Shown here in pieces: positions 1-6,630 of a stretch of 12,402 nucleotides of DNA. Numbering within the stretch: position 1 is the first letter of the stretch; every line of letters starts with the position of its first letter. Both the position numbers and the translations under genes were made by a program. The notes under the pieces were generated by a model. It made no database searches and was not told the origin of the DNA. It saw only the letters and a program-made list of their open reading frames with translations. This DNA is from Sulfuritalea sp. (GTDB lineage Bacteria; Pseudomonadota; Gammaproteobacteria; Burkholderiales; Rhodocyclaceae). The DNA lies in NCBI GenBank assembly GCA_026399445.1, contig JAPLRA010000228.1:1-12402 (forward strand). The letters are read 5' to 3'.

Positions 1-1
1 C

Positions 2-139
2 GCCATCGATGAGTACATCGCTCACCACAACACCAAACCCAAGCCGTTCATCTGGACCAAGAGCGCTCGCGACATCCTGCAGAAGGTCATTCGCGCCAAC
101 AGCCGCTTAAGTTCTAAACAGAATGCAACACTACACTAG
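2..139 (+). mobile_element. IS630-family transposase, C-terminal fragment
   Basis: An open frame enters from the left edge and ends at TAG 137-139, giving the last 45 residues of a protein. It contains HHNTKPKPFIWTKSARDIL and ends SSKQNATLH. I recognise this as the usual C-terminus of IS630-family DDE transposases, where the final catalytic acidic residue lies just upstream of the H-N-x-x-P-K-P-F-x-W-T segment; the E of AIDEYIAHHN is a candidate for it. The rest of the element lies outside the window, so completeness cannot be judged. The transposase reads toward flhB. IS630 elements usually end within a few tens of bases of the transposase stop and insert at TA, but I could not define the terminal inverted repeat because the other end is missing. 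Confidence 0.85.
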
Positions 140-145
140 GATACC

Positions 146-166
146 GTCTCCCCGTTCGTCGGAGAC
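146..166. repeat. Small hairpin between IS end and flhB
   Basis: GTCTCC at 146-151 is the reverse complement of GGAGAC at 161-166, with a 9-nt loop. It lies just after the transposase stop and is followed by ATAAATAA rather than a T tract on the plus strand. It could be the terminal part of the insertion sequence, a weak terminator of the transposase transcript, or chance. Confidence 0.35.
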
Positions 167-218
167 ATAAATAACGGGCGTTTCGGCGCCTGTTCACGGG
201 TTCTCCGCGGGTGCCGGC

Positions 219-231
219 GGCAATAATTGCC
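219..231. promoter_or_regulatory. 13-bp palindrome upstream of flhB (possible operator)
   Basis: GGCAATAATTGCC is a perfect palindrome around a central A, centred about 26 bp before the flhB GTG. The same GGCAA-N3-TTGCC pattern occurs at 9899-9911 in the flgA/flgB divergent region, which suggests a shared regulator site. No sigma-54 promoter with correct spacing and no convincing sigma-70 or FliA promoter was found in 140-250, so the promoter that drives flhB is not identified. Confidence 0.35.
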
Positions 232-250
232 GGTATGAGCGAGAACCTCC

Positions 251-1396
251 GTGGCTGAAGAAAGCGACCTCGAACGAACTGAACCGGCGTCATCGCGTCG
301 CCTGGAACAGGCACGCGAAGAGGGTAATGTTCCGCAGTCGCGCGAACTGATGGCCTTCATGGTGCTGGCGGCGGGCGCGAGCGCGTTCTGGGTTCTCGGT
401 GGCTGGCTCTCGCAGCGATCGTCCAGCCTGTTGCGGCACGGTTTGAGTTTCAGCCGCGAAGCCGCTTTTGATACTGCCCTGATGACCGGTTCGGCGCTCT
501 CGTTGACCGCTGAAGCCTTTGTCATTGCGGGACCGATTTTCCTTCTCGCCATAGCGGCGGCCATTGCCACCCCCTTCATGATCGGTGGCGGGGTGATTTC
601 TCCCAAGGCATTCCAGCTCGATTTCAACCGGATGGATCCGATCAAAGGGCTGGGGAGAATGTTTTCCTGGCAAAGCGTGGCCGAACTGGTCAAGGCGGTG
701 CTCAAGGCGCTGCTGGTTGCCGGTGTCTTGTATTGGGTGGTGAAGCATGAGCAGGATCGACTGTTCGCCTTGCTGAGCCAACCCATCGAATCCGCTCTGA
801 TTTCATTTGCACAGGTGCTGCTCTACAGCTTTGCAGCGCTTGTCGTCGGTCTTGCTCTTATCGCTGCAATCGATGTTCCGTTTCAGCTCTGGCAATACCA
901 TGACCGGCTGAAGATGACTAACGAGGAATTGAAGCGGGAGGCCAGGGAGAGCGAGGGCGATCCGTATCTCAAGGCACGCATCCGCAGCCAGCAGCGCGAA
1001 CTGGCTCGCAGCCGCATGATGTCGGCAGTACCCAAGGCTGACGTGGTCGTTACCAACCCGACTCATTTTGCCGTTGCACTGAAGTACGAAAGCGGCACCA
1101 TGGGGGCGCCGACTGTCGTCGCCAAGGGGATGAACCTGATTGCGCAAAGGATCCGTGAACTGGCGGACGAAAATCAGGTGCCGGTCCTAGAAGCGCCGCC
1201 GTTGGCACGGGCGCTGCACCGTCATACGGATGTCGGCGAGCAGATTCCGGCACCGCTCTATACGGCGGTGGCGGAGGTCATGGCCTATGTGTACCAGTTG
1301 AACCAGTATGCGATATCGGCGGGGAATCTGCTGCCCCCGGTTGCGCCGGCCACAATCGCCGTGCCGGAAGGAATGGATCCGGGGGCTCCTGAATGA
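251..1396 (+). CDS. flhB: Flagellar type III export switch protein FlhB
   Basis: 381-aa inner-membrane component of the flagellar type III export gate; it switches substrate specificity from rod/hook to filament proteins. The N-terminus (DLERTEPASSRRLEQAREEG) is the conserved FlhB/YscU opening, followed by four hydrophobic segments in about residues 30-215. The autocleavage motif N-P-T-H is at residues 269-272, the same place as in the Salmonella protein (family knowledge), followed by the usual FAVALKY strand. The C-terminal tail is short and Pro/Ala-rich. The start is GTG at 251; no strong ribosome-binding site precedes it (GAGCGAGAA at 237-245 is the nearest purine-rich run), but the N-terminus aligns with the family and no in-frame ATG fits. 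The stop overlaps the flhA start by 4 bp (ATGA), implying coupled translation. The gene begins about 110 bp after an IS630 end, so its native upstream context may have been altered. Confidence 0.97.
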   Translation: MAEESDLERTEPASSRRLEQAREEGNVPQSRELMAFMVLAAGASAFWVLGGWLSQRSSSLLRHGLSFSREAAFDTALMTGSALSLTAEAFVIAGPIFLLAIAAAIATPFMIGGGVISPKAFQLDFNRMDPIKGLGRMFSWQSVAELVKAVLKALLVAGVLYWVVKHEQDRLFALLSQPIESALISFAQVLLYSFAALVVGLALIAAIDVPFQLWQYHDRLKMTNEELKREARESEGDPYLKARIRSQQRELARSRMMSAVPKADVVVTNPTHFAVALKYESGTMGAPTVVAKGMNLIAQRIRELADENQVPVLEAPPLARALHRHTDVGEQIPAPLYTAVAEVMAYVYQLNQYAISAGNLLPPVAPATIAVPEGMDPGAPE

Positions 1397-3489
1397 ACGA
1401 CACGCTGACACTTCAGGGATTTTTGGGGCGGCTGAATATCCGTCAGATGCTGGCGCCGCTGCTCATCATCCTCATCCTGTCGATGATGGTGCTGCCGCTG
1501 CCGCCGTTTGTGCTGGACGTATTCTTTACCTTCAACATCGCCATCTCGGTCATGGTGCTGCTGGTAGCGATGTACACCATGAGGCCGCTTGATTTCTCGA
1601 TATTCCCGACGGTATTACTGGTCACCACGCTGCTGCGCCTGTCGCTCAACGTGGCGTCGACGCGGATCGTCCTGTTGCAGGGACACAATGGCCCGGACGC
1701 CGCCGGCAAGGTCATCGAAGCCTTCGGCCACTTTCTGGTCGGCGGAAATTATGCAGTAGGCATTGTCGTGTTCATCATATTGACGCTCATCAATTTCATC
1801 GTGATCACCAAAGGTGCCGGCCGCATCGCCGAAGTCACCGCGCGCTTTACTCTTGATGCCATGCCGGGCAAGCAGATGGCCATCGATGCCGATCTGAACG
1901 CCGGTCTGATCGGCGAAGATGAGGCGCGCAAGCGTCGCGCCGAGGTCGCTCAGGAAGCTGATTTTTACGGCTCCATGGATGGCGCTTCGAAGTTCGTTCG
2001 AGGCGATGCGGTTGCCGGGATACTGATCCTGTTCATCAATATCATCGGCGGCCTGATTATCGGCGTGCTCCAGCACGACATGTCGGCGGGCGACGCAGCC
2101 AAGACCTACACCCTGCTGACTATCGGTGACGGGCTGGTCGCGCAGATTCCCGCATTGATTATTTCGACCGCGGCAGGTCTGGTGGTCACGCGCGTCGCCA
2201 CAGGGCAGGACATCGGCCAGCAACTGGTGGCGCAGTTGTTCGGCAACCCGATGATCCTCGCCATCACGGCGTCCATTCTCGGAATACTCGGGCTGATCCC
2301 CGGCATGCCCAATTTCGTTTTTCTGATGCTCGGATCGGGGTTGGGGTTTCTGGCATGGCGGATGATGAAGAAGTCTGCCGTGACCATGCGAGCTGCCGAG
2401 GCCGCTACGGCCGAACAGCCCTCTGCTGCAATGCCTGAAAGCGTCGAGGCAAGCTGGTCGGATGTGGCCCCGGTAGACGTTCTCGGCCTTGAGGTCGGCT
2501 ATCGACTGATTCCTCTGGTTGATCGGGGGCAGGACGGAGAATTGCTCAAGCGCATTCGCGGCCTTCGCAAGAAGTTTGCCCAGGAGATCGGCTTTCTTTC
2601 CGCTCCGGTGCACATTCGCGACAACCTGGAGCTTCGCCCCAATGCGTATCGCCTGACGCTGAAGGGCGTGGCCATAGGTAACGGCGAAGCGTTTCCGGGG
2701 ATGTATCTGGCGATCAATCCGGGGCGCGTTTCCGGGCAACTGGCCGGCACGCCAACCCAGGATCCGGCCTTCGGTCTGCCGGCGGTGTGGATCGAGGCCG
2801 GGCTGCGGGAGCAGGCGCATGTTTTCGGCTACACCGTGGTCGACGCCAGTACGGTAGTGGCGACCCACCTGAACCACATCATTCTGTCGCATTCCGCAGA
2901 GCTGCTTGGACGTCAGGAAACCCAGGCCTTGCTTGATCACATCGCGGTCGAGTCGCCCAAGCTCGTCGAGGATCTGGTACCGAAGCAACTGCCCCTGTCT
3001 ACGCTGCAGCGCGTGCTGCAGAACCTGCTGGAAGAAAGCGTCACGATCCGCGACATGCGGACCATCATCGAAACCCTGGCCGAACACGCGCCGCGCAATC
3101 AGGATCCCCTGGTGCTGACCTCCCTGGTGCGGATTGCCTTGGGTCGCGCCATCGTGCAGCAGCTATATCCGGGTAGCAACGAAATGCAGGTCATGGCCCT
3201 CGAACCGGGTCTTGAGCGCGTACTCGGGCAGGCCCTGCAGGGTGGAGGAGAGGATGCTTCCGGGATCGAACCGGGGCTTGCCGACACCCTGATGCGCGAG
3301 ACCGCAGCCGCGTCCCAGCGACAGGAAGATCTCGGGCTGCCCCCCGTCCTGCTGGTCCCCGGCAATGTGCGCTGGCTGCTGTCCCGCTTCCTGCGCCGCG
3401 TGGTTCCCCAGCTCAAGGTGATCGCCAATGCCGAAGTGCCGGATTCGAGAACGATCAAGGTGACGACTATCATCGGAGCAACTAAATGA
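1393..3489 (+). CDS. flhA: Flagellar export gate protein FlhA
   Basis: 698-aa inner-membrane protein, the largest part of the flagellar type III export gate; its cytoplasmic domain forms the nonameric ring that docks chaperone-substrate complexes. About eight hydrophobic segments fill residues 15-315. The FHIPEP-family signature lies between them, starting at R144 (RIAEVTARFTLDAMPGKQ, then MAIDAD); it has Thr where the family usually has a small Gly/Ser/Ala after EV. The conserved charged residue linked to proton use in the family is D205 in VRGDAVAG. After an Ala-rich linker (about 330-350) comes the four-subdomain cytoplasmic region, with the conserved VDPLGLEVGY-like segment present as VDVLGLEVGYRLIPLVD. 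Length is normal. ATG at 1393 overlaps the flhB stop (ATGA), and its own stop overlaps the flhF start the same way. Confidence 0.98.
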   Translation: MNDTLTLQGFLGRLNIRQMLAPLLIILILSMMVLPLPPFVLDVFFTFNIAISVMVLLVAMYTMRPLDFSIFPTVLLVTTLLRLSLNVASTRIVLLQGHNGPDAAGKVIEAFGHFLVGGNYAVGIVVFIILTLINFIVITKGAGRIAEVTARFTLDAMPGKQMAIDADLNAGLIGEDEARKRRAEVAQEADFYGSMDGASKFVRGDAVAGILILFINIIGGLIIGVLQHDMSAGDAAKTYTLLTIGDGLVAQIPALIISTAAGLVVTRVATGQDIGQQLVAQLFGNPMILAITASILGILGLIPGMPNFVFLMLGSGLGFLAWRMMKKSAVTMRAAEAATAEQPSAAMPESVEASWSDVAPVDVLGLEVGYRLIPLVDRGQDGELLKRIRGLRKKFAQEIGFLSAPVHIRDNLELRPNAYRLTLKGVAIGNGEAFPGMYLAINPGRVSGQLAGTPTQDPAFGLPAVWIEAGLREQAHVFGYTVVDASTVVATHLNHIILSHSAELLGRQETQALLDHIAVESPKLVEDLVPKQLPLSTLQRVLQNLLEESVTIRDMRTIIETLAEHAPRNQDPLVLTSLVRIALGRAIVQQLYPGSNEMQVMALEPGLERVLGQALQGGGEDASGIEPGLADTLMRETAAASQRQEDLGLPPVLLVPGNVRWLLSRFLRRVVPQLKVIANAEVPDSRTIKVTTIIGATK

Positions 3490-4904
3490 CTGTAAAACGC
3501 TTCTTCGGCGCATCTGCGCGGGAATGTCTGCGTCGTGTAAAGGATGAACTCGGGCCCGACGCCGTGGTGATTTCGAACAAACCGGTGGATAACGGCGTGG
3601 AGATCGTCGCGATGACGCCTGACAGCCTCGATGCGATTTCGCAGCAGGCGACAGCTCCGCGCGCTGCGGCTGCGCCAGCCAGTTCCGCATCATCGGCGCA
3701 GAAGCCACGAGCACGGGATGACGACTACACCGTGACCCTGTCGCCGGCTGCGCGCAAGGCGCCTGTGGTGCGTCCCTGGACGCCTTACGAGACCGCTCCT
3801 GCCGCCGCCACGGCGCAGGAGAGTTCTCCGCGCCTGCGGCCCCTGCCGCCACGGAGTCCTACCGAAAGGGATGTATCGTCCGCTCCTCAGGTCGCGAGCT
3901 CGCAGCGTTCGGCGGCAGAGCAGGCTCTGCATGCCGCTGTCGAGGCACAGCCCGCAGTGACGGAACTGAGGGATGAGATGCGCGTTATCAAGAGTCTCCT
4001 TGAACGCCAGTTGGCCGGCTTTGCCTGGGGTGAAATGGCGCGCGACACGCCGGTCCGTGCTTTGCTTCTTGGTGAAATGATCGAAGCCGGGTTTTCCGGC
4101 CAGCTTGCGCGACGTTTGGTACAGGACATGCCTGAGGACATGAATCTGGATGACGGACGCAAGTGGCTGAAGGCGGCTGTCAATCGCCGCTTGCGCACCT
4201 TGCCGACGGAATCGGATTTCATCGATCGCGGCGGCGTGTATGCCATTGTCGGCCCGACCGGAGTGGGCAAGACCACTACCACAGCCAAGCTGGCCGCGCG
4301 CTGCGTGGTGCGCTATGGCGCTGACCGCCTGGCGCTGCTGACCACCGACGGCTACAGGATCGGGGCGCAGGAACAATTGAGAATCTATGGGCGCATTCTC
4401 GGCGTGCCGGTCTTCGTGGTACGCGACGGCGAAGATTTACGCCGCACGCTGGCCGATCTGCGTGACAAGCACATGGTGCTGATCGACACGGTCGGCATGA
4501 GTCAGCGTGACCGGATGGTGGCCGAACAAGCGGCCATGCTGATGCGCTCCGGAGAAGTCAACCGGTTGTTGCTGCTCAATGCCGGCAGCCGCGGCGACAC
4601 CTTGGATGACGTGGTGCGCGCCTATGCCGGCGAAGACCTGGCCGGCTGCATCATGACCAAGGTCGATGAAGCGACCGCGCTGGCCCCGGCGCTTGATTGC
4701 ATTGTGCGGCACGGTTTGACCCTCAGTTACGTTGCCAACGGCCAGCGGGTTCCCGAGGATCTGCACCTTCCCAATCGAAACTATTTGCTGCACCGCGCCT
4801 TCAAAGTCGGCGCTGGCGATACGGCGCACAGCCTGCGCGAAGAGGAAGTTGCCCTCGCGATCTCGCCACGCAGTTCTTCGGCGCTTGGAGCCTCCTTTGC
4901 CTGA
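3486..4904 (+). CDS. flhF: Flagellar SRP-type GTPase FlhF
   Basis: 472-aa SRP-family GTPase that marks the site of (usually polar) flagellum assembly and acts with FlhG. The N-terminus (MTVKRFFGASARECLRRVK) matches the family B domain; residues about 55-150 are a low-complexity Ala/Pro/Ser linker; the NG domain follows. Visible GTPase motifs: P-loop GPTGVGKTTTTAK from residue 256, the TTDGYRIGAQEQL segment, the G3-type DTVGMSQRD from D334, and TKVDEA from T391. All key residues are intact, so it should be an active GTPase. It starts at ATG 3486, overlapping the flhA stop by 4 bp, and ends one base before the flhG ATG. The upstream flhA and downstream flhG, fliA order is the usual one for polar flagellates. 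Confidence 0.97.
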   Translation: MTVKRFFGASARECLRRVKDELGPDAVVISNKPVDNGVEIVAMTPDSLDAISQQATAPRAAAAPASSASSAQKPRARDDDYTVTLSPAARKAPVVRPWTPYETAPAAATAQESSPRLRPLPPRSPTERDVSSAPQVASSQRSAAEQALHAAVEAQPAVTELRDEMRVIKSLLERQLAGFAWGEMARDTPVRALLLGEMIEAGFSGQLARRLVQDMPEDMNLDDGRKWLKAAVNRRLRTLPTESDFIDRGGVYAIVGPTGVGKTTTTAKLAARCVVRYGADRLALLTTDGYRIGAQEQLRIYGRILGVPVFVVRDGEDLRRTLADLRDKHMVLIDTVGMSQRDRMVAEQAAMLMRSGEVNRLLLLNAGSRGDTLDDVVRAYAGEDLAGCIMTKVDEATALAPALDCIVRHGLTLSYVANGQRVPEDLHLPNRNYLLHRAFKVGAGDTAHSLREEEVALAISPRSSSALGASFA

Positions 4905-4905
4905 C

Positions 4906-5823
4906 ATGAACGACCCCCACGCTCGCTTTGCTTCGCTGCCCCCCGAGGGGGCGCAGGCCTCCCTTGGGGCGGCCCGGCGGGAGGCCTCGAATCAGGCTGC
5001 CGGGGACCAGGCTGCCGGTTTGCGGCGTCTGTTTGGCGCTCGGGCACCGCAGGTGATCGCGTTTGTTTCCGGTCGGGACGCCTGCGGGCGGACGACCTTG
5101 CTGGTCCAGACCGCCGCAGCGCTGGCGCAAGCCGGGCACGGTGTCGTGATCATCGACGAAAACCCCGGACCCAACAATGTGATGGCGACCTTTGGCATGA
5201 CATCGCGCTACGATCTGATGGACGTGGTCCAGAATGACCGTTCCGCGCAGCAAGTCATGCGACCCGCCGCACCGCTGGTAAGGGCTGTTGCCGCGTCGCG
5301 TTTTGCCAATGAACTGATTCATGTGGATGCCGTCAGCGCAGGGTACCTGAACGCAGGCCTGCGGGAGATTCAGCAGGGCGCCTCCTTCGTCATGATCGAC
5401 TGCGCATCGCGCCGAGGCGGCCACATCTCTCCACTGGCGCTCGCGGCCCGACATATAGCGGTCGTGGTAGCAGCGCAGGGTTCTGCGATTACCCATGCCT
5501 ACGCGCTGATCAAACGGCTGGCGCGCGAACGAGGACGCGAAAGCTTTCAGGTGGTGATCACCCGAGCACGATCCGAGGAGGAGGCGCAGGCGATATTTGA
5601 CAACTTGCGACGCACGGCTCGCGAGCATCTTGGGGTTCGGCTCGACTATCTCGGTGGCTCGCGCGTGCCGGTGACCGATCATTTGGCCGATGCACTGCAA
5701 AGCCGTCTGCCGCTTGGTACGAGCGATGTGGACGTCGGCGGATTTCTTCCCTTCGAGGTGCGTCCGCCGCTGCGTCGGGGCGTGTCGGGACATGCGGGGA
5801 AGCATCTGGAATCGGTGTTATAG
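4906..5823 (+). CDS. flhG: FlhG-like MinD/ParA-type flagellar number regulator with degenerate nucleotide motifs
   Basis: 305 aa from ATG 4906, one base after the flhF stop. A GGAG at 4887-4890 is 15 nt upstream, far for a ribosome-binding site, so termination-reinitiation from flhF is likely. Residues 1-27 are the translation of a GC-rich repeat (see 4913-4987). Residues 34-41 (DQAAGLRR) match the N-terminal DQAxxLR motif that in known FlhG proteins stimulates FlhF GTPase. The MinD-like domain follows, but the deviant Walker A (normally KGGxGKT) reads RDACGRTT at residues 57-64: both lysines are Arg and the two Gly are Asp-Ala. The Walker A' region reads IIDENPGPNN and the Walker B region MIDCASRRGG, without the usual D-x-P-A-G. 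ATP hydrolysis is therefore doubtful, although the fold and the C-terminal part look intact. No later in-frame ATG keeps the DQA motif, so the repeat-encoded N-terminus seems real. An in-frame ATG at 4732 exists but would overlap flhF by 173 bp and is unlikely. Confidence 0.88.
   Translation: MNDPHARFASLPPEGAQASLGAARREASNQAAGDQAAGLRRLFGARAPQVIAFVSGRDACGRTTLLVQTAAALAQAGHGVVIIDENPGPNNVMATFGMTSRYDLMDVVQNDRSAQQVMRPAAPLVRAVAASRFANELIHVDAVSAGYLNAGLREIQQGASFVMIDCASRRGGHISPLALAARHIAVVVAAQGSAITHAYALIKRLARERGRESFQVVITRARSEEEAQAIFDNLRRTAREHLGVRLDYLGGSRVPVTDHLADALQSRLPLGTSDVDVGGFLPFEVRPPLRRGVSGHAGKHLESVL
4913..4987. repeat. GC-rich dispersed-repeat-like element forming the 5' end of flhG
   Basis: The stretch contains two strong inverted repeats. 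The first is GCCCCC (4938-4943) / GGGGGC (4947-4952) around a 3-nt loop. The second is AGGCCTCCC (4955-4963) / GGGAGGCCT (4979-4987), perfect 9-bp arms around 15 nt. From memory, the sequence (start near CCCCCACGCTCGC, middle CCCCCCGAGGGGG, then CTTGGGGCGGCCCGGCGG) resembles a short repeat that is abundant between genes in Comamonadaceae and Rhodocyclales genomes. Here it is read in frame as the first residues of FlhG (PHARFASLPPEGAQASLGAA). The exact edges are my estimate. The hairpins lie directly after the start codon, where they could reduce translation. Confidence 0.7.
4990..5019 (+). repeat. 15-bp tandem duplication at the FlhF-activating motif of flhG
   Basis: 4990-5004 (AATCAGGCTGCCGGG) and 5005-5019 (GACCAGGCTGCCGGT) are adjacent copies differing at three positions. 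They encode NQAAG then DQAAG, so the DQAxGLR motif is preceded by a near-copy of itself. The duplication is in frame and lies directly after the repeat element. Confidence 0.8.
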
Positions 5824-5857
5824 TCATTCCGTCTAGATGGCCTGATCGACTGGATCG

Positions 5858-6625
5858 ATGTACACCGCACAGGGCGTGCTCGCCAAAGAGCAGCTCGTTT
5901 CCAAGTATGTTCCCCTCGTCAAGCGCATCGCCTTTCATATGATGGCGAAGCTGCCGGCGAGTGTCGAAGTCGACGATCTGGTTCAAAACGGGATGATCGG
6001 CTTGCTTGATGCGATGAGCCGCTACGAGGAAGGCCTTGGCGCCCAGTTCGAGACCTATGCCGCACAGCGCATACGTGGCGCCATGCTTGACGGCCTGCGC
6101 AACAACGATTGGTCGCCACGTGGCGCGCGCCGTGAAATGCGGCGCGTCGAGGCGGCAATCCATAAATTGGAGCACGAAAACGGGCGCCAGCCATCGGAAA
6201 GCGAATTGGCTGCGGCTCTGGATCTGAGTCTGGCTGATTACCAGAAACTGCTGCTTGAGGCGCGGGGCCACCAACTGGTGTATCTGGAGGATCTGGCTGA
6301 CGGCCAGGACAGCGATTTCCTTGAGCGCCACGGCGCAATCCCGGGGCTTGATCCGTTGGCCTTGCTTGAGGAAGCGGGTACGCGCCAGGCATTGGTGAAT
6401 GCCATCGAAACCTTGCCGGAACGCGAAAAGATGATGATGGCACTGTATTATGAGCAGGATCTGAATCTGCGGGAGATCGGTGAAGTGCTGGGCGTGACTG
6501 AATCGCGGGTATGCCAGTTGCACAGTCAGGCAATTGCCCGTCTGCGGGCTGCAGTGGTTGGCGAAGGCAAGCCCGTGAGCAAGATTCGTCGCGGAGCCAA
6601 GCCGCCACCCTCAACCAAGACCTGA
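5858..6625 (+). CDS. fliA: RNA polymerase sigma-28 factor FliA
   Basis: 255-aa flagellar sigma factor for late (class III) promoters. Region 2 is at about residues 14-85 (LVQNGMIGLLDAMSRYEEG, then FETYAAQRIRGAMLDGLR), which is strongly FliA-like. Region 3 covers about 86-165, and region 4 with its helix-turn-helix is at about 180-232 (LNLREIGEVLGVTESRVCQL). Length is normal for the family (about 240-260). The start at ATG 5858 agrees with the family N-terminus. It follows flhG by 34 bp with no clear Shine-Dalgarno sequence, a break from the overlapping style of the upstream genes. Its partner anti-sigma factor, flgM, is also in this window, as is a FliA-type promoter in front of flgM. The stop is 5 bp before motC. 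Confidence 0.97.
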   Translation: MYTAQGVLAKEQLVSKYVPLVKRIAFHMMAKLPASVEVDDLVQNGMIGLLDAMSRYEEGLGAQFETYAAQRIRGAMLDGLRNNDWSPRGARREMRRVEAAIHKLEHENGRQPSESELAAALDLSLADYQKLLLEARGHQLVYLEDLADGQDSDFLERHGAIPGLDPLALLEEAGTRQALVNAIETLPEREKMMMALYYEQDLNLREIGEVLGVTESRVCQLHSQAIARLRAAVVGEGKPVSKIRRGAKPPPSTKT

Positions 6626-6630
6626 CCACT

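Larger units (their letters stand above)
140..250 (+). other. Gap between IS630 end and flhB
   Basis: This stretch holds the hairpin at 146-166 and the palindrome at 219-231 and no gene. I looked for sigma-54 (GG-N10-GC), FliA and sigma-70 elements and found none that are convincing. An IS-borne TAGGAT at 137-142 resembles a -10 box, but no matching -35 was seen. Confidence 0.6.

Noticed and set aside
211..231. Possible sigma-54 promoter before flhB
   Set aside because: The TTGC at 227-230 has its nearest upstream GG one base off the required 10-bp spacing, and the flanking bases do not match.
235..258. ATG mini-frame just before flhB
   Set aside because: It encodes only seven residues (MSENLRG) and has no supporting ribosome-binding site.
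1615..3087. Long minus-strand open frame (490 codons) opposite flhA
   Set aside because: It is the antisense shadow of a strongly conserved gene in GC-rich DNA, shows no recognisable domain, and is rich in His/Arg/Gln as expected from reversed codons.
4732..4905. Upstream in-frame extension of flhG starting at 4732
   Set aside because: It would overlap the conserved end of flhF by 173 bp, and the ATG at 4906 directly follows the flhF stop.
4801..5805. Minus-strand open frames opposite flhG and fliA (also 5558-6523 and 5919-6674)
   Set aside because: Antisense shadows with no family similarity; the plus-strand genes have clear motifs.
6511..6630. Upstream extension of motC inside fliA
   Set aside because: The added 40 residues lie within the fliA region 4 coding sequence and do not resemble MotA-family N-termini; ATG 6631 does.
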